Source: Gambelia wislizenii (lineage: Eukaryota > Chordata > Lepidosauria > Squamata > Crotaphytidae). Taken from it: a DNA stretch of 64,000 bases. The position numbers and the translations under genes are program-made. The stretch lies in assembly GCA_030847615.1 (NCBI GenBank), contig JAUMIR010000005.1:82494492-82558491 (forward strand), in the 5' to 3' direction. Shown here piece after piece: positions 1 through 11,866 of this stretch; position 1 is the first letter of the stretch, and every line of letters starts with the position of its first letter. The notes beneath the pieces are model-generated. The model worked only from the letters and a program-made list of their open reading frames with translations. It was not told the DNA's origin and did no database searches.

Positions 1-231
1 AATTTGGTGTTATCTGCAAACTTGATGAGAATGCCCTCTATTCCATCATCCAGGTCATTGATAAAGATGCTGAATAGCACTGGTCCCAGGACAGAACCCT
101 TTGGCACCCCACTGGTCACTTCTCTCCAGTATGAAGAGGAGCCTATGGTGACTACCCTTTGGGTTTGGTCAGTCAACCAATTACAAATTCACCTAACAGT
201 TGCATTTTCTAGCCCACCCACTTGTTACTAA
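1..231 (-). mobile_element. CR1 LINE fragment (reverse transcriptase part)
   Basis: Read on the minus strand this is the segment of CR1 ORF2 around the RT palm, with the same order of blocks as the copies at 10.9-11.1 kb and 44.4-44.5 kb: the region encoding the GVPQGSVLGP-type block and the ADDTKLG-type block. It runs off the left edge of the window and stops being alignable near 231. It is a relic without an open frame of useful length. Confidence 0.85.
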
Positions 232-244
232 CTTTTTCTGAAAC

Positions 245-410
245 CATTATATTGTATTGTATTGAGTTGTATTGTATTTAGGTATTTATACCCCACTCTT
301 TAGCCACAATGGGTCTCAGAGTGGCTTACAAGTTGTTAAGCAATAACACTTTACACACCTACACTGCATTAAATGGTTTCCAATGTACGTCACCTAATTG
401 TATTGTATTG
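245..410 (-). mobile_element. L2-type LINE 3' end with ATTGT-rich tail
   Basis: The block TATTTATACCCCACTC followed by a stretch ending in GTGGCTTACAA is the reverse complement of the usual L2 terminus (a GTAAGCC-type word, then a purine-rich stretch, then a TATAAATA-type word). It is preceded on the left by ATTGT/ATTGTATTG pentamers, as expected for the simple-repeat tail of an L2 on the minus strand. The same segment recurs at 38316-38470 with only scattered differences. Confidence 0.6.
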
Positions 411-420
411 TATTACATTA

Positions 421-616
421 CAGTAGCTCCTCCATATCTGTGGGTTAAATATCCATGGATCTGAGCACCCATGGATTTCACTGCACTCCTAAAATGGCTC
501 TGCCACTTACCTAAAATGATGGCACCCATTAATTAATATGGGATTCTACCATCTGCAATTTTGGCTATCTGCTGGGGCTTCAGAACTAAACCCCTGCAAA
601 TACAGAGGGCCCACTA
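421..616. mobile_element. Tigger-like MITE, TA-flanked
   Basis: Starts CAGTAGCTCCTCCATATCTG after a TA and ends with the complementary CAGAGGGCCCACTA before a TA, so it has imperfect terminal inverted repeats and a TA duplication, as in pogo/Tigger-type DNA transposons. No transposase is encoded. Similar termini occur at 9614-9931 and 34315-34568. Confidence 0.6.
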
Positions 617-2201
617 TACATTATACTAATAATGAAACTTTAAAGAGAGCACACACACCTGATGAAAAGGCTTCCTACAAACAGTTACTCATTAAAAGCC
701 TGTTTGAACAAAAGGTCTTTGCCACCCATCAACAGGAAAAGTGGGGGGGGGGCAGAGTAGATTTCCATAGAAGGGAAATGTCCTTACCAGACAGGCTTGA
801 GATGGTGGTGGGACAGAGAGAAAGCCTTCCCCTGTGCATCTTAAGACTCTGGCAGGTTCAAATAGGGAGATAATGGTCTTTCAGATAGGCTGGATCTAAA
901 CCATATAATAATTTATCACTCTGTTAGCTCACAATGCCCGTAGTGTCACCATGATCCTTCTATAATGTCTACTCAAAAGCAAGTGTTATTAAGCAAGTTC
1001 CCCCAAAAAGATAAAATACATGTTTAGTGTTTGAATGTTTTAGTTCATTTTATTTCTTCCCATTGACACTGGCTGAAAGATCAGTGAGTTCTTTCAGTGA
1101 ACAGCCATTCTGTGGATTACCCTGCATCTGTTTTGTTTCTATGGAGGATTGGAGAGTCGTTAATTATTGACCTCATTTTATTACTTGTTTCTGAAGATAT
1201 AGTCCAATCAGCATTTCAAAATGTTAGTTTTTGAACTACAGTTTCCAGAAGCTCTCAACCAATGTGGCCAAGGTTCACCCAGCCCATGGCCATAAAAGAA
1301 ATTGTTTTCCAGGTTATGATTAAAATAGCACTATACTGATTTTTACATGCAAATGGAGGTGTAAAGAGGGGGTAAATTAGAGAGGACCTTTTTTGGGGTG
1401 GGGTGTTCTGATATCTCTGTGTGGCTACTGTGGAAAACTTGATGTTGGACTATCTAGACCTTACACGTGATCTGGAATGACTTCTACATTCTTATTGAGC
1501 CCTGTAACAAAGAAATCAGTTAGACACTGCTTAAGGATGCTTGCTTACTGATGTGGGTTGGTTAATATATGCTTTTCATCATGAAAAAGAGCTGTTTGGT
1601 TCGCAGGAAATGGAAGTTGATCTCAATAATTCAGCTTGTGTGTTTTGCATTGTTTTTACAGTAATCTGTCTTTCTTAACCTAAAGAACACCGGGCTAATG
1701 TTACCCCAAATTTACATTCACAGTTACATATCTGTACAAATTGCCTTAACCTGTAAAATTCCCAATCACTGTTTCCAAAATGTGACAAAAATTCAACATA
1801 GCTGACATTAATTCTAAAAATGATGCCTGTGCATGCCTGATTACCTGAATAAAATCCTCTTCATTTTGAATTCCTGCAGCTCCTTTCAAAAGAAATTGTC
1901 AGAGACACTGGTACAAAATATGCCGTTGTAAATCCATGGATTTAAATTTCTCACCTTTGTTCTAATCCTTCCACCTACTCCTCCTGTTCAGAAGGGAGTG
2001 GGAGTGCCAATAATGACAGAGCCAAATGGCACTCATCTCCTCCTTTTCCTCCTGCTTATTCTCCTCCTCCTCCTTTTGAAAAAAAAAAAGACTTAAAGTC
2101 AACATAGTTAACTGCAATGAGTCTCCCTCTCTTCAATTCGGGCATCACAAAGGTACATTTCAAAAGTAATGTAACAAAAGGGAATGAAGTCACATTATTG
2201 G
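617..2201. other. No gene recognised
   Basis: AT-rich sequence without a credible exon or RNA gene. It contains a G run near 744-753, a pyrimidine stretch near 2030-2078 with repeated CTCCT, and a short purine run after it. Around 1199-1285 there is a DNA-transposon-like phrase (a GAACTACAGTTTCCAGAAG-type word) that I cannot assign to a family. Confidence 0.5.
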
Positions 2202-2203
2202 TA

Positions 2204-2542
2204 CAGGGTGAGTTTCCCTTATCCGAAATGCTTGGGACCAGAGGTATTCTGGATTTTGGAATATTTGGATTTTAGAATACTTGCATATCCATAATGTGAG
2301 ATCTTGGAGATGGGACTCAAGTCTAAACATGGAATTCATTTATGTTTCATATGGACATTGTACACATAGACTGAAGGTAATTTTATACAAAATATTTTTA
2401 TTAATTTTGTGCATGAAACAAAGTTTGTGTACATTGAAACATCAGCAAACAAAGGTGTCACTATCTCAGCTGCCCATGTGTACAATTTTGGATTTTGGAA
2501 TATTTTGATATTTGGAATTCTGGATAAGTGAGTCTCAGGCTG
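2204..2542 (+). mobile_element. MER2-like (Tigger group) DNA transposon, copy 1
   Basis: Flanked by TA on both sides (2202-2203 and 2543-2544). The left end reads CAGGGTGAGTTTCCCTTATC and the right end is its approximate complement, ending GGATAAGTGAGTCTCAGGCTG. The interior (GGGACCAGAGGTATTCTGGA, AACAAAGTTTGTGTACATTG, GTGTCACTATCTCAGC) follows the MER2 consensus as I remember it from mammals. It is a non-autonomous element of about 340 bp with no transposase. A second, right-truncated copy lies at 62126-62385. Confidence 0.75.
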
Positions 2543-2544
2543 TA

Positions 2545-4480
2545 TAACAAGTACTGTAATCCCTGATTCTAATTACTTTGTAGTGCTATTATTTTAGGGC
2601 ATTTTTAGCAGTGTTTTGATAGGAATTTGAAAAAAGTTTTGTGGTCATTCACTTATCAATCCTATCACATTTTTAAAGTAACAAAAAGCAACAAACAAAG
2701 AACATACAAATAGTGGTATGCTATACATGTAATCAGAGTAAATGCACCCAAGTAATTTTGTGTCATCAGAAAGCCTATCTCTTTGGCCACTGCCTAAGTG
2801 TGTGTGTGGGAGTTGGGGGGTATCCTGCAGTCTGACAGATATTGCACTGCAGCTGCTATCAGACCTGGACAGTGTAGACAATAGTTATGAATGCTGGGAG
2901 TTGCAATCCAACAACATTTGGATGTCTATAAGATCTTCATCCTTTATCTATGCTCTCCTGGAACTTGCAGTTCTTTCTTGAATTAAATGTAATTGGCCCA
3001 GTATGTATAATAGGTTTTAAGAAGTTTTACTATTCTGCAAAAAGTAAGTATACTTTGGGCGAGCACTCTTTGTTGCTATGAATGGAAGTCACATCCAGAT
3101 AATTTGACATCCCAACTAAATGCCCATGGGTAGAAATTCCAACTGGATTGTAAATGTACATTTACATTGTTGTCCCCCCCCCCCACATTTCTAGCACCTA
3201 GAGTTATATGTATGTATGCATGTTAGACATTGGTTTTGACAGCTCCAATCACCTATGTGAAGTCGTGGATGGTAATTCAACCCATTCTCCCTTATCCTTT
3301 CTAAAAAGAGATCAATGCTGTCAGATTTGACTAACTGTTGGAGAGTTGGAAAAGCACATAGTAACACATGCAGCACATTTCTGTACATTGGGATTTTGCA
3401 TCAAAATCATTACATTTAGGAACAAGTCACCAGACTCATTCAGATTAATGTCTTGAATCCAAATTCTTTGGCTCAGCTACATACAAGCTGATACTTCTAT
3501 ATCCATAGCTTCAGTGTAGGATACCAATGAATTCAAATATCTCTTCATGCACATTATTTCCATAATGTTATGGGGGAGGGGTGGTTCTAGTGTTCCCCAG
3601 AGAAATAAAAAAGGGAGTCATTTCTGAGCTAAAAAGCAAACCTGCTTTAAAATGCATGCAGTGAGCAGCAAGAATAAACTGTGGAGCAATTTAAAAATTC
3701 TACACACAGTCACATTACTTGACATTTACAAAGGAACTGTATAAATCACATATAAAGGAGATAGTTTGATTTCTTTAAATCTACACTTCGAGGTATTTGA
3801 ATTGAAGAATACATGAAAACTGGAATGTATTTTAAACTTTTCAGTTTCATAAGGAAGCATATAGTCAACAAAAATTCTATCTTGTGTTATCATGATTTGA
3901 ACTCTTACATTATCCTCCATGATATCTAATCTTATCAAACAAACAAACACAATACAAGCTTATGTAAGAGAACAGTCCTAGCCCTCAGAATGAAACCTAA
4001 ATTTAAGAGGATGTGGAAAGAGTTTGTTCCTTGGCCCAATTACACATACTGTTTTCAACATGGAAATCCCCAAGTGGTTTGGCTCCAGGTTATATGAAAG
4101 CATGACACCTCCCATATTTAGCTACCAAGACCCTACCATCTACAACTGAGGCCTTTTCCAGGTGTGGTGTAGCATGTATCTATAAGAAAAGGACAATGAA
4201 GTGAAAGTGTAAACAATGTACTCCCCAAACAGACCTAATCCAGTGTACCTCAACCTGTATTTATAATGTTGGAAATATCATCTATTAAATCACCCCAATC
4301 AATCTCTCCTGCATTCCAACATGTGGAAGGTGCACTTTGAGCCAAACTGCATCATTCCTCCATAGTTCCTATTTAGCTCCAAGTGGCTGTCTGAATCCAT
4401 GTTGACATTTAAAATAGATGGCTGGAGATTGCCACTATGAAGCACTCTGATTTGCTAGCCAGAGTCATGTCAAAATGTGA
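2545..4480. other. No gene recognised
   Basis: AT-rich DNA with a poly-C run at 3174-3184. Small open frames on both strands lack recognisable domains and read as chance. No RNA gene or complete repeat boundary was identified. Confidence 0.5.
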
Positions 4481-4551
4481 CACTTGGCAGGGCCTGATTG
4501 GTCAATCTTCTTGAATCTTGGAAAACCCAGCCAAATTGTCTTTTTTCAGTT

Positions 4552-5345
4552 TTATAAAGTTGGGTGAGAGCAGAATTTGGGTCCCCACTGCCGGTGCAGC
4601 CATGGGAGTGGGGGACTGCATTTGATGCTGCACAGGAAGAAGAGAATGGAAGTAGGGCTGGGGAGCCTGTGCCTCCGTGATGAGAGTGGGGGTGGAGGAA
4701 GAGGGTATTTAAGGCCCTGCTGCCTCCTGCCTCTTCCTTTTCGATTCTGATCAACCCCAACCCCCGCTACTGAAACAGTGTGACGTAGTTGGTCACTTTG
4801 GGGCCAGGTAGGAATTTCCCCCATTTTCTCTGGTTTTTCCCTCCACCTACCCCACACTGTGGATTTGGGCCGGACAATTGGATTAGAGTGGTGTCTTTAA
4901 AAGGCAGTCTTATGGCAGGGAGTGGGGGAGATTTGGTAGATCGGTGAACATCTTGGCACCTCCCCTTTGGGATCTGGAACTGCCCCTGTAGGTCTTGCAA
5001 ACTGAGGGGTAGGGAAAGCAACCTCCTTTGGGTCTGGACTGAGGGATAAACCCTCTCTTTAATTCATGTGACTTGGGGAATTAACTTTTGGGTCAGCCTT
5101 TGAAATGTGGGCTGACTGAAGAGCAACCCAGCTCATTATGGGTTCTCCCTGGTGTTCAGGTGTTTTCTCCCAAGATGTTAGGGAGGAGGTCTGGGAGCTG
5201 ACCTCCTGTCCCAGAAATTCCTATACTAGGTTGCTCCCCTATTGCAGATCTCTTAAAAATGTTAAATAGGTTAAAGTTAAATTTTCGACCCATCTCATGT
5301 GTCTGGTCTCATTAGTTCCTGGGTCTGCCAGAAAATGATGCTTCT
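4552..5345 (+). repeat. LTR-like repeat, copy 1
   Basis: The right half aligns closely with 48890-49385 and more loosely with 44625-45120; shared words include TTGGCACCTCC, CTGAGGGATAAA, GACTTTTGGGT-type and TATGGGTTCTCCCTGG, CATACTAGGTTGCTCCCC-type, then TGTGTCTGGTCTC. A TATTTAAGGCC box at 4708-4718 and the late TGTCTGGTCTC segment give it the look of a retroviral-type LTR (promoter, then R/U5), but I could not find clean TG...CA ends, a target duplication or a primer site. The start is arbitrary; similarity to copy 2 is weak upstream of about 4900. Confidence 0.45.
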
Positions 5346-5799
5346 TGCAGCTAGGCATAGGATCACAGTTGCCAAAACCAGACAGAATCTGACATCTACA
5401 CAGCTCCCCTATGTTACAGATATGAATTTCTCCCATACCCATGTATATATAAATAAAGGTATATGAAAATACCTGCACTGTAGGATTTCCTAGTTCAGCA
5501 AATTGTATTCTCTACAAAACAGAAAATAGATACTCACCTGTGAGCATTTTGCAAAGCAGGATACAACTGTTAATTTTGTAACATGAATTGCCAGCAAATG
5601 TTTGACTTTTGTGTGAATTCAGGATGGGAAGAACTTGAGATTTTAAAAATTTGAATGTAGGACAAATCCAAACTGACAGATTCATTTCTTCAGGCCCAGA
5701 GTTTGATTACTTCACTTTCAGAACTCTGGTACTGAGTGTGTATCCACACTATACACACAGTGCTTTAATACCATTGTTAGGTTTCCATCCTGGGATTTG

Positions 5800-6168
5800 G
5801 TCCTGCCATCATCACAGGCTCACTTGGTGAGGACATGAGATAGAGAGAGCCTTTTTGGTAGCTGCTTCCACCTGCTGGAATGTCCTTCTATGGGAGGCAA
5901 GGCTAGCCCCTTCCCTGCTTTCCTTTCACCAGCAGGCAAAAATGTTTTTACTACAGAAGACATTTAATTTGTAGCTGTGGGCACAGAGGTTGTTATCGGG
6001 ATGTATTTTTGTTGTTTTTATTCTTTTAACTTTTATATGTTTTATGTATAATTTTAAATTATCAGGATTTTAATTGTTTTTAATTGTTACTTGTATCTTT
6101 AATTGTAATTTATGTGTTGTGAGCAGCCTTGTGTCCCATTCTGGGAGAAAGGTGGCATATAAGTCAAA

Positions 6169-6203
<35 letters not shown>

Positions 6204-6206
6204 ATA
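5800..6206 (+). mobile_element. L2 LINE 3' end with (AAAT)n tail
   Basis: Plus-strand L2 remnant: a degraded ORF2 C-terminus, a TTTTAATTG-rich 3' UTR, the diagnostic end GTGAGCAGCC...GGTGGCATATAAG, and an (AAAT)n tail at about 6166-6206. It is 5'-truncated, the usual outcome of target-primed reverse transcription. The left limit is approximate. Confidence 0.7.
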
Positions 6207-6289
6207 GTTTTTCATGAGGTACTTAAACTTCTCTACCAGAGAGCTCTAATATTAAAATTCAATGAGAACACTACACAAATATCAGTAGG

Positions 6290-6663
6290 GAGGTGGGCAT
6301 GTTTAGTCTAAAGAAGAGAAGGTTGAGAGGTGACATGATAGCCATGTTTAAATATTTGAAGGGATGTCATACTGAGGATGGGGCAAGCTTGTTTTCTGCT
6401 GCTCTAGAGACTAGGACACAGAGCAATGGTTTCAAACTGCAGGAAAAGAGATTCCACCTAAACATTAGGAAGAACTTCCTGACAGTAAGAGCTGTTCAGC
6501 AGTGGAATACACTGCCTTGGAGTGTAGTGGAGTCTTCTTCTTTGGACATTTTTAAACAGAGGCTAGATGGCTATCTGTTGGGAATGATTTGATTATGTAT
6601 TCCTGCATGGCAGGGGGTTGGACTGGATGGCCCTTGTGGTCTCTTCCAACTCTATGATTCTAT
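6290..6663 (+). mobile_element. CR1 LINE 3' end
   Basis: It encodes the end of CR1 ORF2 ([20 protein letters not shown] at the start of an open frame of 99 codons, ending in FLTVRAVQQWNTLP and FKQRLDGYL), followed by the short CR1 3' UTR and the terminal tandem octamer ATTCTATG. The frame is open to the natural stop, so this is one of the better preserved tails. Everything upstream is missing (5' truncation). Confidence 0.9.
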
Positions 6664-8177
6664 GTCCTGAGATCCCATAGGATGGAGATCTAGCACTTAA
6701 AGTGGTATCAGATTCTCTGACTATTCTACCACATTAACACTAAATCAGGGTTGGCACCAGTTCCCTCCCATAAGAGGTTTACCATGTATAAAACCTAGAT
6801 AGTAAGTAGGTGAGGAAGTATTTCCCTCTCCATTTTGATAATAACTGCACAAATTAAATTTGCCTAGACCAAATGTGGCAGGGTTTCATTTAAGCTCAGA
6901 ACAATTCATCAGCATTCACAAATCACATATTTTGGGAGACAAAGAACTTGCAGTTTAAAACATCTGAATGTGACATCAAGTAAAACTGATAGATTTTGCC
7001 ATTCCTCACCTTGTAAGGAATCCAATAAATGTCCAAGAATTCAATAACACCAACAGGATTATCTACTTCCTGTGCCTTCTATGCCACATCACAATTGGTT
7101 TTGAAAACCCTCAGTTTCCAAAGCAACATGATATGTGAGGTTCCTGTCCAAATGTTCCTTTGGTTTGTGAAGCTAGTCATGTAAAGGAAGGTTGTTGTTT
7201 GGCATCCATATACTTACTGGCTTTGAGAATTTGCCTGAACTTTTTGTGGTTTTCCATTTGTATGGCTACAAAGTAATAACTTTATTTAAAATGTGATATC
7301 AGAATGAAATACATGTTCAGAGAACAAATCTATATTTCATATTTGAATGTCAGCTTGATTTCTGCACCTGTCTTGAAATGGAAGGAGAAAATACAACATA
7401 GCACATGAGTTCTCACTAGAAGATTGAAACTTTGAAATGAAAGTTGATGTGCAAGTTCAGTATTCAGGTATGTTTTGTGTTCAGTCCAGAGATCTATCCA
7501 CAGATTTTTTTTAAAGGCTAGAAGTCAGGAAGGCATCTTAAATGGTGTTCTCGACTTGTATATATACAACGTTATGTAGGCCAAGCAAAATGAAGCCTTT
7601 AACCTTTCTGTCCTTCTGTTTGGGAGAGTGAGTTGGCTTTTTATTAGTGTAAAAAAAATTCCTCTGACCTGTGAGATATTATAACGAACCTGGGTACCAA
7701 AATGTCGTTCTGTGTTTCAGGTTTCCGAACAACTTGTGTCCCTCTTCAAGCTTCTAATCAAATACAGACCACCAGCTTCTTCTTAGTTGTACCATAAGCA
7801 TATCCACAGTATAATATGAATGATAAATAGTGAGTTGCTTCATTAATTTAATTATCTTGTATTGTTATTTGTGTTCTCCACTCCACCTTGTTATTTCAAG
7901 GTTTATCATATTTTCTATAATTTCAATGTTAACATAGAATTAACATTGAAGACTGAAACTTGGGGTTGAAAGTTGATGTACATTTTAATGATGCAATTCA
8001 TGTTTGAGCAGTATTTCAGTCTGGCTATCTATTTTTGTTGGAATGATGGCAAAAACAGATAAATATTTTCCCTGAACACTGTCATCCATTTGAATTTGAC
8101 ATTTATTTACATTTACACATTTTCCATTTGATCTTTTATTTCCACTAAACCCCTGCACCTGATTTACTGTGGACATA
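6664..8177. other. No gene recognised
   Basis: AT-rich DNA with only small open frames of chance appearance. Nothing here could be assigned to a repeat family or gene. Confidence 0.5.
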
Positions 8178-8181
8178 CACA

Positions 8182-8488
8182 GAGGACTTTTTCAGACACC
8201 CTAAAACCTGCCAGGGGAGGGCAGGAGAGGTACGTGGCTATCCCGTGGCAGGGGGTCAGTTTCGGACACTGCTGACCCCCTCCCGTTGTCATCTGTGTTA
8301 CTTCCATGTTCGATCTATTGCAAAGGCACCACTCTTTACTCACGAAAAACTTCAGTGAGTAAAAAATGACACCTTTGCAATAGATTGAACACGGAAGTAA
8401 CATCCGAAACTGACCCCCTGCCATGGGATAGCCACTTACCTCTCCCGCCCTCCCCTGATGGGTTTTAGGGTATCTAAAAAAGTCCAGA
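8182..8488. mobile_element. Fold-back (inverted repeat) element
   Basis: The left arm (from about 8182) and right arm (to about 8488) are long imperfect inverted repeats meeting near 8350: GACTTTTTCAGACACCCTAA against the complement of TTAGGGTATCTAAAAAAGTC, GGCTATCCCGTGGCAGGGGG against CCCCCTGCCATGGGATAGCC, and TTGCAAAGGCACCACTC against its complement. The left arm carries about 30 extra bases after the GTCAGTTTCGGA block. The 121-codon open frame across it is a by-product of the hairpin. The element is non-coding; its superfamily is unknown. Confidence 0.75.
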
Positions 8489-8865
8489 GACACACAGAGA
8501 CATAGACACTGATGCATACCAAAGTACATTGAAATGGGATATCAGAGATTATGCTTCTTTAATGGCTTAAGAACCCATTATGAAAAGGTTTTGATGAATC
8601 AGAGCCTAAGTCATGCCACATAATTTTGTATGTCATATTGTGTTCAGTAGAGATTATACCTAGGTAAGTATGTTTATGATGGCAGCCATGCTCTATATGT
8701 GCTACAAGAAGCTTTGTTTCTTTGGCTGCAGTCAATTATTTTATTCATATATTTCACTCTTTGTTCACTGTATTTATATCCCACACCAAGATTTACCAGG
8801 GTACCAACAGTGTAAGGTAACATAAAGAAAGTAAATGCAATAGTATCAATATAATAATTAGAGCT

Positions 8866-9077
8866 ATTCCACCTAAACATTAGGAAGAACTTTCTGACAG
8901 TAAGAGCTGTTCAACAGTGAAATGTGCTGCCATGGAGTGTGGTGGAGTCTCCTTCTTTGCAGGTTTTTAAACAGACACTGGATGGTCATCTGTTGGGGGT
9001 GCTTTGATTGTGTATTCCTGCAGGGCAGGAGGTTGGACTAGATGGCTCTTGTGGCCTCTTCTACATCTAATTCTATG
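8866..9077 (+). mobile_element. CR1 LINE 3' end, short
   Basis: Begins at the ATTCCACCTAAACATTAGGA block of the CR1 C-terminal coding region and ends at the terminal ATTCTATG. Stops are present, so it is a relic. The 5' truncation point is directly downstream of a weak L2-like tail (about 8745-8845, minus strand). Confidence 0.85.
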
Positions 9078-9613
9078 AAAATTTTAACACAATCACTCCA
9101 TTACATAAATCAGCAATAGCATTATAATCTTTAAAAGTCTGGGAATTAAAAATGCCTTTACCTGATTCCTATATAATAACAGTATTATTTCTTCAGCCCT
9201 CAAGTGGCAAGAACCCCCCACAGTGATGGCTGGCCACCTCCTGGAATGTGCTTTCCTAGCAGGAATGGCCTGAGATATTTTGCTGCCTGAGACAAAGGAC
9301 AGGGCATCACTACCCTGCATTCCATGTATGGCAGCTGAATGAACTAGAAGTTTAATTTTATTTCAGCACTGGCAATAGGATAGATTTCTCCACCACATAT
9401 GAGCACATTATGGTGCTTTAGATATTTGAGCACATGTTGTGGGATGCATGCAGCTCTGTCCTATGAAAGAGGGGAATGCCTAGGGATTCAGGAGGAATGG
9501 TTGGGTGGCTCTCACTGCTTTCTCTTGGTATCGGTTGTCTGCAGCTAATAGTAGTGTCAGGCCCTCACCCTTCCTAATGGTATATGTCAGCCCTGCTTAA
9601 TAGTTTATTTATA

Positions 9614-9931
9614 CAGTACAACCCCTGTATCCTTTGGGTTGGTAACTGCAGATTCACTTACCTGAATCCAAAAAATAAAAATAAAAGTAATGGTCTCTCT
9701 AGGAAACTTCTAGGTCCTCCAGTATGACTCTGTGGTATGCTTCTGCTGGAAGGACCTAGAAGATGCCTAGATAAGTGTTCCTGCCAGGCATCTTCTAGGT
9801 CCTCCAGCATGATTCTATGCTATGATTGGGCCGGAAGTAATTCATTTTAAAAGGGTTCTCTATTATCCATGGTTTCCAGTGTCCATGGTAAGTCTGGGAA
9901 TGTATCCTCCATGGATACGGGGGTTGTATTG
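9614..9931. mobile_element. Tigger-like MITE with internal hairpin
   Basis: The left end CAGTACAACCCCTGTATCC is matched by the complement at the right end (GGATACGGGGGTTGTATTG), with TA before the left end. The interior contains three copies of a TCTAGGTCCTCCAG-type word, two direct and one inverted, around 9706-9800. No protein is encoded. Confidence 0.65.
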
Positions 9932-10349
9932 CACATGCAAATCCAGGGACTTACATTGTTATACTATATCGGTTCATACTGCATGTACATTCATTTAAAA
10001 TATGTGATAATCTTTCTACAAAAGAAATGCACAAGAAACCTACTAAGGCTAAAGATCAAATGTGCTCATGGAAAATGAACACAAAATTGTGTGGCTTGAT
10101 AAGCCATGTGTTTTCATAGACTCATATAATTGTAGAGTTGGAAGAGACCACAACGGCCATCCGGTCCAACCTCCTGCCATGCAGGAAATCACGATAAAAG
10201 CATAACTGACAAATGGCCACCCAGCCTCTGTTTAAATACCTCCAAGGAAGGAGACGCCACCATGCTCCGAGGGAGTGTGTTCCACTGCCGTATAGCTCTG
10301 TCAGATAGTTCTTCCTAATATTGAGGTGGACTTTCTGTTCCTGGAGCTT

Positions 10350-10637
10350 TTATCCATTGTTGCGTGTTCTAGACTCTGGAGCAGCAGAAAACAAGCTTTC
10401 TCCATCCTCAATGTGACACCCCTTCAAATACTTAAACAGGGCTATCATATTGCCCCTTAACCGTCTTTTTTCCAGGCTAAACATACCCAGCTCCCTAAGT
10501 CTTTCCTCATAAGGCATAGTTTCCAGACCTTTCACCACTTTAATTGCCCTCTTCTGGACACGCTCCAATTTGTCAATATCCTTTTTGAATTGTGGTGCCC
10601 AGGACTGGACACAGTATTCTAGGTGAGGCCTGACCAA
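10350..10637 (-). pseudogene. CR1 ORF2 C-terminal segment
   Basis: This is the part of CR1 ORF2 downstream of the RT palm: it begins [20 protein letters not shown] and continues through a [24 protein letters not shown] block, which is characteristic of CR1 ORF2 after the thumb. It is separated from the RT core at 10679-11272 by about 40 bp containing frame breaks. The equivalent protein segment is also open at 43620-43946, allowing residue-by-residue comparison. Not functional here. Confidence 0.85.
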
Positions 10638-10678
10638 GGCAGAATAGAGTGGCAGTATTACTTCCCTTTATCTAGACA

Positions 10679-11502
10679 CTATACTTCTATTGATGCAGCC
10701 CAAAATCTCATTGGCTTTTTAGCTGCCACATCACATTGTTGACTCATGTTCAACTTGTAGTCTACTAGGATTCCTAGATCCCTTTTGCACGTAGTCTCGT
10801 AGTGCAGTACCTTACATTTCTCCATATTGGATTTCATTTTGTTAGCTTTGGCCCAGCTCTCCAATCTATCCAGGTCATTTTGAATTTTTATCCTGTCCTC
10901 TAGGGTATTAGCTACTCCTCCTAATTTGGTGTCATCTGCAAATTTGATAAGTATGCCCCTAATTCTGTCATTGATAAATATTTTGAATAGCACTGGGCCT
11001 AGGACAGAACCCTGTGGCACCCCACTGGTCACATCTTTCCAAGACGAAGAGGAGCCATTGTTGAGCACCCTTTGGGTTCGGCCGGTCAACCAATTATAAA
11101 TCCATTTAACAGTTAATTTATCTAGCCCACATTTTACAAGCTTGTTTGCAAGAATGTCATGGGGAACCTTGTCAAAGGCCTTACTGAAATCAAGGTATTT
11201 GATATCCACAGCGTTCCCTTCATCTACCAAGCTGGTAATTTTATCAAAAAAAGAGATCAGATTAGTCTGCATGACTTGTTTCTCAGAAACCCATGTTGAC
11301 TTTTTGTGATTATGGCATTGCCTTCTAAATGTTCACAGACTCTCTGTTTAATTATCTGCTCTAGAATCTTCCCTGGTATTGATGTCAGACTGACTGGACG
11401 ATAATTGTTGGGATCCTCTTTTTTTCCCTTTTTGAAGATGGGGGACAACATTTGCCCTCCTCCAGTCTGCTGGGACTTCTCCTGTTCTCCAGGAGTTCTC
11501 AA
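10679..11502 (-). pseudogene. CR1 ORF2 reverse transcriptase core
   Basis: Two overlapping open frames (11502-11257 and 11272-10679) together cover the RT fingers and palm. Visible motifs are FKKGKKEDPNNYRPVSLTS (fingers), YLDFSKAFDKVPHDI (first catalytic Asp), [14 protein letters not shown], and FADDTKLGG (catalytic Asp pair; FADD is normal in CR1). The frame breaks near 11257-11272. Compared with the copy at 44.5 kb (FINDLDEGIRG), this copy reads FINDRIRG, so three residues are missing just before the catalytic loop. This enzyme would have reverse-transcribed CR1 RNA at the nicked target; it is now a pseudogene. Confidence 0.9.
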
Positions 11503-11866
11503 AGATTATTGCGAATGGCTCTGAGATTACATTTGCCAGCTGTTTTAATAACCTTGGATGTAGTTCATCTGGTCCGGGAGATTTAAATTTATTTAGATTA
11601 ACAAGGTATTCCTGTACTATCTCTTTGCTTATTCTGTGCTGGATTTCCCCTATTGTGTCCTCTGTTCATTATCCTCAGGTTGGTCCCCCTTTTTCATTTT
11701 CTGAAAACACTGAGGCAAAAAAGGTGTTGAGTAATTCTGCCTTTTCTCTGTCCCCCGTTAGCATTTTGCCATCTTCTCTGTGTAGTGGCCCTACCATTTC
11801 CTTCTTCTTCCTTTTGCTGTGCACATATGCCCCCCCCAAAACCCCTTTTTATTGTTCTTAGCCTCT

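Noticed and set aside
8164..8529. 121-codon open frame
   Set aside because: It spans the two arms of a fold-back element and reflects its inverted sequence.
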